Both the position numbers and the translations under genes were made by a program. Shown piece by piece: positions 54,273-62,890 of a DNA stretch of 64,000 nt. Position 1 is the stretch's first letter. Each line of letters begins with the position of its first letter. Where the stretch lies: assembly GCF_900091595.1 (NCBI RefSeq), contig NZ_FMCW01000004.1, positions 1-64,000 on the forward strand, given 5' to 3'. The notes under the pieces were generated by a model that ran no database searches, had not been told where the DNA came from, and saw only the letters and a list, made by a program, of their open reading frames with translations. Origin of the DNA: Micromonospora haikouensis (GTDB lineage: Bacteria; Actinomycetota; Actinomycetes; Mycobacteriales; Micromonosporaceae).

Positions 54273-55387
54273 GGCCGCTCGCCGTCGTAGACGCGGGGCA
54301 CCCGGACCCCGCCGAAACGGGTGACGATCTCGTAGTTGATCGTGCCGACCGCCTCGGCCCAGTCGTCGGCGGTGGGCTCGCCGTCGGCCCCGGGGCCGAA
54401 CAGGGTCGCCACGTCGCCGGCCACCACCGGGTCGTCGCCGCAGTCGACCACGAACTGGTCCATGCAGACCCGGCCCGAGACCGTCCGCCGCCGGCCGGCG
54501 AGCTGCACCGGGCCGGTGTTGGAGGCGTGCCGGGGCACCCCGTCGGCGTAGCCGAGCGGCACCACGGCCAGGTTGGCGTCGGCGTCGGTGAGGTAGGTGT
54601 GCCCGTAGGACACGCCGCTGCCGGCGGGCACCCGCTTGGTGAGCATGACCCGGGCCCGGGCGGTCATCGCCGGGCGCAGCCCGAACCGCTCGCCGGCCAC
54701 CGGGGACAGCCCGTAGGTCGCGAGCCCGGGCCGGACCAGGTCGAAGTGGGTGTCGGGGCGGGTCAGGGTCGCGGCGGAGTTGGCCAGGTGCCGGTAGCGC
54801 GGGCGCAGCCCCGCCCGCTCGACCATGGCCAGCCCCTCGTGGAAGACCGCGAGCTGACGGTCGGTCGTCGGGTGGCCGGGCAGGTCCGCGTAGACGAAGT
54901 GGCTCCACACGCCGACCACCTCGACCAGGCCGTCGGCCTGGGCCTTCGCGGCGGCCTCCAGCAGCGCCGGCCAGTCGGCGACGGTGGCCCCGCCCCGGGC
55001 CAGCCCCGTGTCGATCTTGAGGTGCAGCCGGGCCGGGCGGTCGGCGAGCCGGCTGGCCTCGACCATCTCGTCGAGCTGGGTGAGGCTCGCGGCGGCCAGG
55101 TCCACCCCGGCCGCGACGCCCTCGTGCAGCGGCAACCCGGGGGCGAGCAGCCAGGCCAGCACGGGCGCGTCGAGGCCGGCCCGGCGCAGCGTCAGCGCCT
55201 CGTCGAGGGTGCAGACGCCGAGCCAGTCCGCGCCGGCGTCGAGCGCGGCGCGGGCCGACGGCACCATGCCGTGGCCGTAGCCGTCGGCCTTGACCACCGC
55301 CATCAGCTCGGCGCCGGTGCCGGCCCGCAGCCGCGTCACGTTCTCCCGGATCGCGTCAAGATCGACCCGCACCTCGGACTGCCACAT
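54269..55387 (-). CDS. alr: Alanine racemase
   Basis: A 372-residue PLP enzyme making D-alanine for peptidoglycan. The PLP lysine lies in AVVKADGYGHG. It also has LKIDTGLARGGATVADWPAL and GRVCMDQFVVDCGDD, and the catalytic Tyr is in VSYGHTYL. The length is standard. TAGGCT ends 6 bases before the ATG on the minus strand, so this operon segment may have a leaderless promoter of its own. The stop overlaps the hydrolase start. Confidence 0.96.
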   Translation of the reverse strand: MWQSEVRVDLDAIRENVTRLRAGTGAELMAVVKADGYGHGMVPSARAALDAGADWLGVCTLDEALTLRRAGLDAPVLAWLLAPGLPLHEGVAAGVDLAAASLTQLDEMVEASRLADRPARLHLKIDTGLARGGATVADWPALLEAAAKAQADGLVEVVGVWSHFVYADLPGHPTTDRQLAVFHEGLAMVERAGLRPRYRHLANSAATLTRPDTHFDLVRPGLATYGLSPVAGERFGLRPAMTARARVMLTKRVPAGSGVSYGHTYLTDADANLAVVPLGYADGVPRHASNTGPVQLAGRRRTVSGRVCMDQFVVDCGDDPVVAGDVATLFGPGADGEPTADDWAEAVGTINYEIVTRFGGVRVPRVYDGERP

Positions 55388-55488
55388 GTGCCCAGCCTAC
55401 TGACCGGGGTGCCGGAGGCTTTGCCATGTCGGGCGGATGGCGGTATCCGGGGGCGAAGGACCCCGCCACGTCGCCGGCATGGTGTCGA

Positions 55489-56979
55489 TCAGCCCGAGCC
55501 CGGCCGCCCGTGGAGCAGGCCGGCCACGACCGGGCGGAGCGCGGCGGCCACGTCGGGCGCGGTCACCGGGCCCGACCGGGCCGCCTCCCGCCCGGCCAGC
55601 CCGTGCAGGTACGCCGCCGCGGCGGCCGCCCGCTCCGGGGCCAGCCCGGCGGCGAGCAGCGAACCGAGCAGCCCGGCGAGCACGTCGCCGGTGCCCCCGG
55701 TGGCCAGCGCGGGGGTGCCGGTCGGGTTGACGTACGCCCGGCCGTCGGGGGTGGCGACGATCGTGCGGTCCCCCTTGAGCAGGACCACCGCGTTCATCCA
55801 GGCGGCCAGCCGCAGCGCGGCGGCGGCCCGGTCCGCGCCCGGCTCCTCCCCGCAGAGCCGGGCGAACTCCCGGTCGTGCGGGGTGACCACGATCGGCGCG
55901 TCCCGCTGGCGCAGCCGGTCCGCCATCGACCCGTCCACGAGCAGGGTCAGCGCGTCGGCGTCGAGCACCACCGGCACCGGGGCGGCGAGCACCGCCCGCA
56001 GCTCGGCGGCGGCCTCCTCGCCGGTGCCCAGCCCCGAGCCGCAGACCCACGCCTGGACGCGGCCGGCGTCGGCGACCCGGCCGCTCGCGATCACGGAGGG
56101 GTGCTGGAGCAGCACGTCGGCGCGGGCGCTGCCGGCGTAGCGGACCAGGCCCGTCGGGCCGGCGAGCGCGCCGCCGACGGAGAGCACGGCCGCACCCGGG
56201 TACGCCGCCGAGCCTGTCGCCAGGCCCACCACGCCCCGGGTGTACTTCTCGGCGGCCGGGCCCAGCTCGGGCCACCAGTCGACGACGTCGGAACGCTCGG
56301 TGACCCGCAGCGCGGGCGTGCCGCGCAGCCACGGCCCCAGGCCGATGTCGACCAGCTCGACCTGGCCGGCCAGCGCCGCCGCCGGGCCCACCACCAGGGC
56401 GGGCTTCAGCGCGCCGAACGCCACCGTCACGTCGGCCCGGATCGCGGTCAGCCGCCCGGAGGCGGCCGGCGGCACGTGGCCGGTGTCCACGGCCACGCCG
56501 CTGGGCACGTCCACGGCGACCACCGCGGCCCGCCCGCCGTCGCGGCCGCGCAGGCCGGGCAGCTCGCCGGCCAGCCGGTCGGCCGCCTCGCGCAGCCCGC
56601 CGGCGCCGCCGATCCCGACGATCCCGTCCACCACCAGGTCGACCACGGCGGGCGGCCGGTCCACCAGGCAGCCCCCGGCGGCACGCAGCGCGGCCAGCCC
56701 CGCCGCGTGCGCCCGGCCCGGGGTGAGCAGCAGGACCGAGACCGCGGCGCCCCGGCGGGCCAGCCGCTGGCCCGCGTACAGGGCGTCGCCGCCGTTGTCT
56801 CCCGTGCCGACCAGCAGCAGCACCCGGGCCCCGTACACCCCGCCCCGGTCGGCGAGCAGCAGCGCGCAGCGGCGGGCCAGCCCGGCCGCCGCCCGGTGCA
56901 TCAGCGTGCCGGCGGGGAGGGTGGCCATCAGCCCGGCCTCCGCCGCCCGGACGTCCGCGACCCGCCACACCGGTTTCAT
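55489..56979 (-). CDS. nnr: Bifunctional NAD(P)H-hydrate epimerase / ADP-dependent dehydratase
   Basis: A 496-residue repair enzyme that restores damaged NADH and NADPH hydrates. The N-terminal YjeF-N epimerase domain (about 1-215) has LLVGTGDNGGDALYAGQRLA and VAVDVPSGVAVDTG. The C-terminal ribokinase-like dehydratase domain has KYTRGVVGLATGSAAYPGAA, VVLDADALT, VTPHDREFARLCG and TGGTGDVLAGLLGSLLAAGL. The length is typical of the fused form. Start ATG 56979. It leads the alr-hydrolase-tsaE genes and is divergent from the type VII-like cassette. Confidence 0.95.
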   Translation of the reverse strand: MKPVWRVADVRAAEAGLMATLPAGTLMHRAAAGLARRCALLLADRGGVYGARVLLLVGTGDNGGDALYAGQRLARRGAAVSVLLLTPGRAHAAGLAALRAAGGCLVDRPPAVVDLVVDGIVGIGGAGGLREAADRLAGELPGLRGRDGGRAAVVAVDVPSGVAVDTGHVPPAASGRLTAIRADVTVAFGALKPALVVGPAAALAGQVELVDIGLGPWLRGTPALRVTERSDVVDWWPELGPAAEKYTRGVVGLATGSAAYPGAAVLSVGGALAGPTGLVRYAGSARADVLLQHPSVIASGRVADAGRVQAWVCGSGLGTGEEAAAELRAVLAAPVPVVLDADALTLLVDGSMADRLRQRDAPIVVTPHDREFARLCGEEPGADRAAAALRLAAWMNAVVLLKGDRTIVATPDGRAYVNPTGTPALATGGTGDVLAGLLGSLLAAGLAPERAAAAAAYLHGLAGREAARSGPVTAPDVAAALRPVVAGLLHGRPGSG

Positions 56980-57310
56980 GCCGCCACGCCCCGTCCGGCG
57001 GTCGCGCCGGGGCCGCCGTCGCCGGCATCGTCCGCGTGCCGGGTCCGCCCCGGCCCGTCGAGGATCATGGCCTCACCCTACCGGCGGGGGCGGCCGCAGG
57101 TTACCCGTCGGGTCGACTGTGGGCAATGCCTGTGGACAACCCGAGGGTACGACCGTCGCCCGTTGTCCACAGGGCGTTCCGGTCGGCGGGGCGGCTGCCT
57201 AGCGTCGACGGCGTCGCTGTCCACCCGTCGACGGCGGGGTCGCCGGCCCACCCGGGCCGCCGCGCCGCCCGTCATCTCGTGACGGGGCACCGAGCCGGAG
57301 GAGTCCGCCG
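56980..57310. other. Divergent intergenic region with DnaA-box-like sites
   Basis: About 330 bases between nnr and the EspC-like gene. The left part has no recognisable feature. The part from 57118 to 57225 holds several copies of the actinobacterial DnaA box. Promoters for both directions are expected here, but no boxes were placed. Confidence 0.5.
57118..57171. promoter_or_regulatory. Cluster of DnaA-box-like sequences
   Basis: TGTGGGCAA (57118-57126, one mismatch), TGTGGACAA (57131-57139, perfect complement of TTGTCCACA) and TTGTCCACA (57163-57171, perfect) lie within 54 bases. A weaker CTGTCCACC is at 57217-57225. TTGTCCACA is the preferred DnaA box of GC-rich actinobacteria. No replication genes are nearby, so this is not oriC; a DnaA-regulated promoter or titration site is more likely. 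Confidence 0.6.
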
Positions 57311-57607
57311 ATGACCGAGGAGCCGTTCACCGTCCGCCCGGAGCTGCTGCGGGAGGTCGCCGGCGCGCTGGGCGACCTCGCGTACCAGCTCGGGCACGGG
57401 CTGTCCGGCGTGCCCGGGCTTGCGGTGCCGGCGCCCGGCTGGCGGTCGGCGGGCGCCCTGGCCGGCCTGGAGTCGGCCGCGCACGCCTGGTGTGGCGCGC
57501 TCGGCGCACGGGTCGCCGCCGCCCAGGGGGCGCTCACCGTCGCCGCCGAGGGCTACCAGGCGGCCGACGAGCGGGCCGCCCACCGGCTCACGACGCTGCC
57601 CCGGTGA
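57311..57607 (+). CDS. EspC/WXG100-like small secreted-type protein
   Basis: A 98-residue all-helical protein beginning [20 protein letters not shown], with a helix-turn-helix hairpin, an APGWRSAGALAG turn and a C-terminal AEGYQAADERAA. The pattern matches the DUF2580/EspC-type partner proteins of type VII (ESX) secretion. A GGAGG is 8 bases upstream of the ATG. Its stop overlaps the start of the next gene (GTGA), so the two products are made together and probably interact. No secretion-apparatus gene lies in the window. Confidence 0.65.
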   Translation: MTEEPFTVRPELLREVAGALGDLAYQLGHGLSGVPGLAVPAPGWRSAGALAGLESAAHAWCGALGARVAAAQGALTVAAEGYQAADERAAHRLTTLPR

Positions 57608-59325
57608 GCACGGCGGCGCGCGGGCGCGCGGGCGGCGGGAGCCCGGCGGCGGCCGGCGGGGATGGCGGCCCGGCCAGGGCCGGTGCCGGTGGGGCTGGCC
57701 GTGCCGGCGGCACCGACGCGGCCGGCGGGCGGGCGTCCCCCGACGCCGGGGGCGACGCCTACGCCCGGCTGTGGGCGGCCGACCCGGGCCGGTGGGCGGC
57801 GGCCGGCGCGGCCTGGCGGGGGCTGACCGGGCTGGTCGACCGGCGGGCGGCCGAGCTGGACGGGGCGGCCCGGGCGCTGCGGGGCGGCTGGGCGGGCGCT
57901 GCGGCCGGGGCGGCGGGCGGGCGGATCGGCGCGCTCCGGTCCGAGCTGGCGGCCCTCGCGCCGGCGGTGATCGAGACCGACCAGGTGCTCGCCGAGCTGG
58001 CCGGGCGGTTGCAGCGGGCCAAGGCCCGGCTGACCGAGGCGGTCGCCCTCGCCGACGACGGCGGGGTGCGGCTGGACCGGCGGGGCCGGGCGAGCGCCGA
58101 CCCGGCGCGGGCACAGCCCGGCGGGCCCGCCCCCGTGGCGCGGGTCGCCGCCGCCGTGGCAGCGGCCCTGGAACTGGCCGACGCGGCCGACCGGGAGGCC
58201 GCCGGCCGGCTCGACGAGCTGACCCGGGCGGCCGGCGCGGGCTGGGTGGCCCCGCCCCCACCCTGGCGTCCGCCGCCGGGTGCCAGTCCGGCGACCGTCC
58301 GGTCCTGGTGGGCCGGGCTCACGCCCGCGCAGCGCCGCTGGCTGGTGGCCCGGGAGCCCGAGCTGGTCGGCCGCCTCGACGGGGTGCCCGTGGCGGCCCG
58401 GGACCAGGCGAACCGGCTGCTGGTCGACCGGCGGCGGGCGGTGCTGCTGGCCGAGCGCCGCCGGCTGCTCGACCGGCTGCCGCGCGGGCCGGTGGAGCTG
58501 GCCGGGCTGGCCCGGGTGGAGGGGGCCTTGACGGGGCTGGACGCGTTGGCGGCCCGGCTGAACGGCGGCGGGCAGCCCCGGGCGTACCTGCTGGGGCTGG
58601 ACACGGGCGGCGAGGGGCGGACGGTCGTGGCGCTGGGCGACCCGGACCGGGCCGACCGGGTGCTGACCTACGTGCCGGGGATGACCGCCGGCCTCGCCGA
58701 CGCCACGGGTGAGCTGGGCCGGGCCGCCCAGGTGCAGGCCCGCTGCGCGGCGCTGGACCCGACGGCGTCCACCGCGGCGGTGCTCTGGCTGGACTACGAC
58801 GCGCCGGACTTCCTACACGAGGCCGTGCTGCCCCACCAGGCCCGGGACGCCGGCCCGGCGCTGCACCGGTTCCAGGAGGGGCTGCGGGCGACGCACGAGG
58901 GCCCGCCGGCCCGGCAGACGGTGCTGGGGCACAGCTACGGCTCGCTGGTCGTGGGCACCGCCGCCCGCGACCACGGGCTCGCCGCCGACGCGCTGGTCTT
59001 CGTCGGCTCGCCGGGCGTCGGCGTGGACCGGGCCGACGGGCTGCGGCTGCCCAGCGGCGAGGTCTGGGCGAGCACGGCGCCCGACGACGGGATCCGGCTG
59101 GCCCCCGCCCCCGACGAGCTGCCCCGCCGCGTCCTGCGCGGGCTCAGTCCGCTGGCGGCCGTGCTGACCGGCCGGGACGACCACGCGCTGTGGTTCGGCC
59201 ACGACCCAGCCGACCCGGGCTTCGGCGGGCGCACCTTCCCCAGCGGCCGATACGGCCACACCGGCTACTGGGACCCGGCCAACCCGGCCCTGGACGGCAT
59301 GGCCCGCGTCGTCCTGGGCCGGTGA
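57604..59325 (+). CDS. WXG-like helical N-domain fused to an alpha/beta-hydrolase (DUF1023)
   Basis: A 573-residue protein. Residues 1-50 are low-complexity Ala/Gly. Residues 55-150 are a helical hairpin with a central ALRGGWAGAAAG (a WXG-type motif), followed by further long helices. The C-terminal part (about 335-560) is a DUF1023 alpha/beta-hydrolase: VLTYVPGMTAG, VLWLDYDAPDFL, the nucleophile elbow VLGHSYGSLVVGTA and VFVGSPGVGV, with a late His in DDHALWFGHD or GRYGHTGYW. GTG 57604 overlaps the upstream stop. This layout fits a type VII-secreted enzyme; the substrate is unknown. Confidence 0.75.
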   Translation: MSTAARGRAGGGSPAAAGGDGGPARAGAGGAGRAGGTDAAGGRASPDAGGDAYARLWAADPGRWAAAGAAWRGLTGLVDRRAAELDGAARALRGGWAGAAAGAAGGRIGALRSELAALAPAVIETDQVLAELAGRLQRAKARLTEAVALADDGGVRLDRRGRASADPARAQPGGPAPVARVAAAVAAALELADAADREAAGRLDELTRAAGAGWVAPPPPWRPPPGASPATVRSWWAGLTPAQRRWLVAREPELVGRLDGVPVAARDQANRLLVDRRRAVLLAERRRLLDRLPRGPVELAGLARVEGALTGLDALAARLNGGGQPRAYLLGLDTGGEGRTVVALGDPDRADRVLTYVPGMTAGLADATGELGRAAQVQARCAALDPTASTAAVLWLDYDAPDFLHEAVLPHQARDAGPALHRFQEGLRATHEGPPARQTVLGHSYGSLVVGTAARDHGLAADALVFVGSPGVGVDRADGLRLPSGEVWASTAPDDGIRLAPAPDELPRRVLRGLSPLAAVLTGRDDHALWFGHDPADPGFGGRTFPSGRYGHTGYWDPANPALDGMARVVLGR

Positions 59326-59408
59326 CCGGCCCCTCCCGCAGGCGGCGAGCCGCCGGCCCGTCGCCCTGGCGGGCAGGCCGGTGGCGCGCGACGCTCCGGG
59401 AGGGCCGG
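59326..59408. terminator. Inverted repeat between convergent genes
   Basis: CCGGCCCCTCCCG (59326-59338) pairs with CGGGAGGGCCGG (59397-59408) with one bulged base, around a GC-rich loop of 58 bases. It begins directly after the hydrolase stop and ends 10 bases from the glmS stop. It could serve both converging genes; the long loop makes this uncertain. Confidence 0.35.
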
Positions 59409-59418
59409 CCCCGGGCCG

Positions 59419-61332
59419 CTACTCGACGGTGACGGACTTGGCGAGGTTGCGGGGCTGGTCGACGTCGTGGCCCCGGGCCGCCGCGATCTCCGCCGCGAGC
59501 ACCTGCAACGGCACGGTGGTCACCAGGGGCGCGAGCAGCGTCGGCGTACGCGGCACCCGGATCAGGTGGTCGGCGTAGCGGACGACCGCCTCGTCGCCCT
59601 CCTCGGCGATCACGATGGTGCGGGCCCCCCGGGCGCGTACCTCCTGGATGTTGGAGACGACCTTGTCGTGCAGCATGCCCCGGCCGACGGGCGACGGCAC
59701 GATGCAGATCACCGGGGTGCCCTGGTCGATGAGCGCGATCGGGCCGTGCTTGAGCTCGCCGGCGGCGAAGCCCTCGGCGTGCATGTACGCCAGCTCCTTG
59801 AGCTTGAGCGCGCCCTCCAGGGCGACGGGGTAGCCGACGTGCCGGCCGATGAACAGCACGGTCGGCTCGGACCTGATCTCCCGGGCCAGCTCCCGCACGG
59901 GCTCGATCCGGCCCAGCAGCTCGCGCAGCTTGCCGGGCATCTGGTGGAGCTGGTCCACGACGGCGGCCACCTCGTCGGCGAACTTGATCCCGCGCACCTG
60001 GGCGAGGTGCAGGCCGATGAGATAGCAGGCGACGAGCTGGGTGAGGAACGCCTTGGTGGAGGCGACGGCGATCTCGGGCCCGCCGTGGGTGTAGAGGACG
60101 GCGTCGGACTCGCGCGGAATGGTCGAGCCGTTGGTGTTGCAGATGGCGAGCACCCGGGCCTTCTGCTCCTTGGCGTGCCGCAGCGCCATGAGCGTGTCCA
60201 TGGTCTCGCCCGACTGGGAGATCACGATGATCAGCGTGGACCGGTCGAGGACGGGGTCGCGGTAGCGGAACTCGCTGGCCAGCTCCACCTCGCACGGGAT
60301 CCGGGTCCAGTGCTCGATGGCATACTTCGCGACCAGACCCGAGTGGTAGGCGGTGCCGCACGCGACGATGAAGATCTTGTCGACGTCGCGCAGGTCCTGG
60401 TCGCTGAGGCGGACCTCGTCGAGCATGATCTCGCCGCTGTCGGTGAGCCGGCCGAGCAGGGTGTCGGCGACGGCCTGCGGCTGCTCCTCGATCTCCTTGA
60501 GCATGAACCAGTCGTAGCCGCCCTTCTCGGCGGCCGAGGAGTCCCAGTCGATGTGGAAGTCCTTGCCGGTGGCCGGCAGGCCGGCGAAGTCGGTGATCTC
60601 GATCGAGTCGGCGGTGATCAGGACGATCTGGTCCTGGCCCAGCTCGACCGCGTCGCGGGTGTGCTCGATGAACGCCGCGACGTCGCTGGCGAGATAGTTC
60701 TCCCCGTCGCCCCGGCCGACCACCAGTGGCGAGTTGCGGCGGGCCCCGACCACCGCGCCGGGCACCGCCGCGTCGACGGCGAGCAGCGTGAACGCGCCTT
60801 CGAGGCGCTGGCAGACCACCCGCATCGCGGCGGCGAGCAGCTGCGGGCCGTCGGGCTCGCCGGCGGCGCGCAGGTCGGCCAGCGCGGCGGAGAGCAGGTG
60901 GGCGGCGCACTCGGTGTCGGTGTCGCTGCTGAACTGGACGCCGTCGTCCTCCAGCTCGGCGCGGAGCTTCGCGAAGTTCTCGATGATGCCGTTGTGGATC
61001 ACGGCGACCCGCCCGTCCGGGGCGAGGTGCGGGTGGGCGTTGCGGTCGGTGGGGCCGCCGTGGGTGGCCCACCGGGTGTGCCCGATGCCGGTGGTGCCGT
61101 CCCCGATGCCGATCGGGCTGGCGGCGCAGGCCTCCGGGTCGGTGGCGGCCCGCTCGGCGAGCACCTTCTCGAGGTTGGCCAGCTTGCCCGCCTTCTTCTC
61201 CATCAGCAGCTCGTCGGCGCACACGACGGCCACCCCGGCCGAGTCGTAGCCCCGGTACTCCAGGCGGCGCAAGCCGTCGAGCACGATGCCGAGCGCCGGG
61301 CGCGCGCCGGCGTAACCCACGATTCCACACAT
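59419..61332 (-). CDS. glmS: Glutamine-fructose-6-phosphate aminotransferase
   Basis: A 637-residue enzyme making glucosamine-6-phosphate, the first step to UDP-GlcNAc and peptidoglycan. After Met, the nucleophilic Cys begins CGIVGYAGARPALGIVLDGL. It also has LEYRGYDSAGVAV, HTRWATHGGPTDRNAHPH, two SIS domains (CGTAYHSGLVAKYAIEHW; VISQSGETMDTLMALRHAKE) and the C-terminal DQPRNLAKSVTVE. TAGGCT on the minus strand ends 7 bases before the ATG, so the transcript may be leaderless. An upstream in-frame start at 61389 would remove the N-terminal Cys function and is rejected. Confidence 0.96.
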   Translation of the reverse strand: MCGIVGYAGARPALGIVLDGLRRLEYRGYDSAGVAVVCADELLMEKKAGKLANLEKVLAERAATDPEACAASPIGIGDGTTGIGHTRWATHGGPTDRNAHPHLAPDGRVAVIHNGIIENFAKLRAELEDDGVQFSSDTDTECAAHLLSAALADLRAAGEPDGPQLLAAAMRVVCQRLEGAFTLLAVDAAVPGAVVGARRNSPLVVGRGDGENYLASDVAAFIEHTRDAVELGQDQIVLITADSIEITDFAGLPATGKDFHIDWDSSAAEKGGYDWFMLKEIEEQPQAVADTLLGRLTDSGEIMLDEVRLSDQDLRDVDKIFIVACGTAYHSGLVAKYAIEHWTRIPCEVELASEFRYRDPVLDRSTLIIVISQSGETMDTLMALRHAKEQKARVLAICNTNGSTIPRESDAVLYTHGGPEIAVASTKAFLTQLVACYLIGLHLAQVRGIKFADEVAAVVDQLHQMPGKLRELLGRIEPVRELAREIRSEPTVLFIGRHVGYPVALEGALKLKELAYMHAEGFAAGELKHGPIALIDQGTPVICIVPSPVGRGMLHDKVVSNIQEVRARGARTIVIAEEGDEAVVRYADHLIRVPRTPTLLAPLVTTVPLQVLAAEIAAARGHDVDQPRNLAKSVTVE

Positions 61333-61577
61333 GGTCCGCAGCCTAACCCAGTTTCGCTCACCACGCGTGCGCAGAAGCCGGGTAAACAAGCATCGAGCTT
61401 GAGCGAATTGGTGGGGCGGGCCGCTCCGGGGACGAATCTCCCGGCCCGCCCAGGCACCGTGCCGACGCGTGCCCGCTGGCGGCCACCCGGCCGTACCCCC
61501 TCGGCGGGCCCACCGGGCACCCTCCGCCGGCCGGCCGAGGGTGGGCGCGGTCGGGGCGAGCCCGTAGGCTGACGCGG

Positions 61578-62768
61578 GTGACGACGACGCCCGCCGATGT
61601 CGATCCGCTGGTGGCCCGGATGCGGCCGTTCGGGACGACCATTTTCGCCGAGATGTCCGCCCTGGCCGTCCGCACCGGCGCGGTCAACCTGGGGCAGGGC
61701 TTCCCCGACACCGACGGGCCGCCCGAGATGCTCGCCGCCGCCGCCGAGGCGCTGCGCGGCGGCCAGAACCAGTACCCGCCCGGTCCGGGCATTCCCGCGC
61801 TGCGGGCCGCCGTCGCCGCCCACCAGCGCCGGTTCTGGGGCCTGGAGTACGACCCGGACGGCGAGGTCGTGATCACCGCCGGGGCCACCGAGGCGATCGC
61901 CGCGAGCATCCTCGCCCTCTGCGAGCCGGGCGACGAGGTGGTCTGCTTCGAGCCGTACTACGACTCGTACGCGGCCTCGATCGCCCTCGCCGGCGCGGTG
62001 CGGCGGCCGGTGACGCTGCGGCCCGAGGCAGACGGCCGGTACGCCTTCGACCCGGCGGCGCTGCGCGCCGCGTTCGGGCCGCGTACGCGGCTGGTCCTGC
62101 TGAACTCCCCGCACAACCCGACGGGCAAGGTCTTCACCCGCGAGGAGCTGACCCTGGTCGCCGAGCTGTGCCGCGAGCACGACGCGTACGCGGTGACCGA
62201 CGAGGTGTACGAGCACCTGGTCTTCGCCGACGCCGCCACGCCGCACGTGCCGCTGGCCACCCTGCCCGGCATGCGCGAGCGCACCCTGCGGATCTCGTCG
62301 GCCGGCAAGACGTTCTCCTGCACGGGGTGGAAGGTGGGCTGGATCAGCGGGCCGGCGCCGCTGGTCTCGGCGGCGCTGCGGGTCAAGCAGTTCCTCACCT
62401 ACGTCAACGGCGCGCCACTGCAGCCGGCGGTGGCGGTGGCGCTGGCCCTGCCGGACGCCTACTTCGCGGAGTTCGCGGCCGGGATGCAGGCCCGCCGGGA
62501 CCAGTTGGTCGCCGGGCTGACCGACGCGGGCTTCGGCGTTCTCCCGCCCGAGGGGACGTACTTCGTCACGGCCGACATCGGCCCGCTCGGCGGGCGGGAC
62601 GGGGTCGAGTTCTGCCGGTCGCTGCCGGCGCGGTGCGGGGTGGTGGCCGTGCCGACGCAGGTGTTCTACGACGACGCCGAGGCGGGCCGGCGGCTGGTCC
62701 GGTTCGCGTTCTGCAAGCGACCGGAGGTGCTCGCGGAGGCCGTCACCCGGCTGCGCGACCTGACCTGA
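61578..62768 (+). CDS. PLP-dependent class I/II aminotransferase
   Basis: A 396-residue fold-type I aminotransferase. It shows FAEMSALAVRTGAVNLGQGF, NQYPPGPGIPALRAAVAAHQ, the cofactor Asp/Tyr region in VTDEVYEHLVF, the PLP Lys in RISSAGKTFSCTGWKVGW and the substrate Arg in RLVRFAFCKRP. The pattern is closest to methionine/kynurenine-type (YbdL-like) aminotransferases or succinyl-DAP aminotransferases; the exact substrate cannot be fixed. The start is GTG 61578, with TAGGCT ending 7 bases upstream. It is convergent with glmM across repeat copy 6. Confidence 0.88.
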   Translation: MTTTPADVDPLVARMRPFGTTIFAEMSALAVRTGAVNLGQGFPDTDGPPEMLAAAAEALRGGQNQYPPGPGIPALRAAVAAHQRRFWGLEYDPDGEVVITAGATEAIAASILALCEPGDEVVCFEPYYDSYAASIALAGAVRRPVTLRPEADGRYAFDPAALRAAFGPRTRLVLLNSPHNPTGKVFTREELTLVAELCREHDAYAVTDEVYEHLVFADAATPHVPLATLPGMRERTLRISSAGKTFSCTGWKVGWISGPAPLVSAALRVKQFLTYVNGAPLQPAVAVALALPDAYFAEFAAGMQARRDQLVAGLTDAGFGVLPPEGTYFVTADIGPLGGRDGVEFCRSLPARCGVVAVPTQVFYDDAEAGRRLVRFAFCKRPEVLAEAVTRLRDLT

Positions 62769-62836
62769 CCCGGGCTCCCTGCCCCGCTCGCACCCGAACC
62801 CGCCACCACGACGCCGGCGTTCCCGCCGGGCGGGTG

Positions 62837-62888
62837 TGAGAAGGGGCCCCTTCTATGCAGAAAGCGTTAACAAGGGGCCCTTCCTTAC
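62837..62888 (-). repeat. GC-rich palindromic repeat, copy 6
   Basis: On the minus strand it reads TAAGGAAGGGCCCCTTGTTA, then ACGCTTTCTGCATAGAAGGG and GCCCCTTCTCAC, the fullest form of the family. It begins 2 bases after the glmM stop codon, in the same orientation as that gene. The aminotransferase gene ends 68 bases away on the other side. Confidence 0.92.
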
Positions 62889-62890
62889 CC

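Noticed and set aside
57118..57225. The DnaA boxes as the chromosomal origin
   Set aside because: dnaA, dnaN, rpmH and gyrase genes are absent, the box number is far below that of an actinobacterial oriC, and there is no AT-rich unwinding region.
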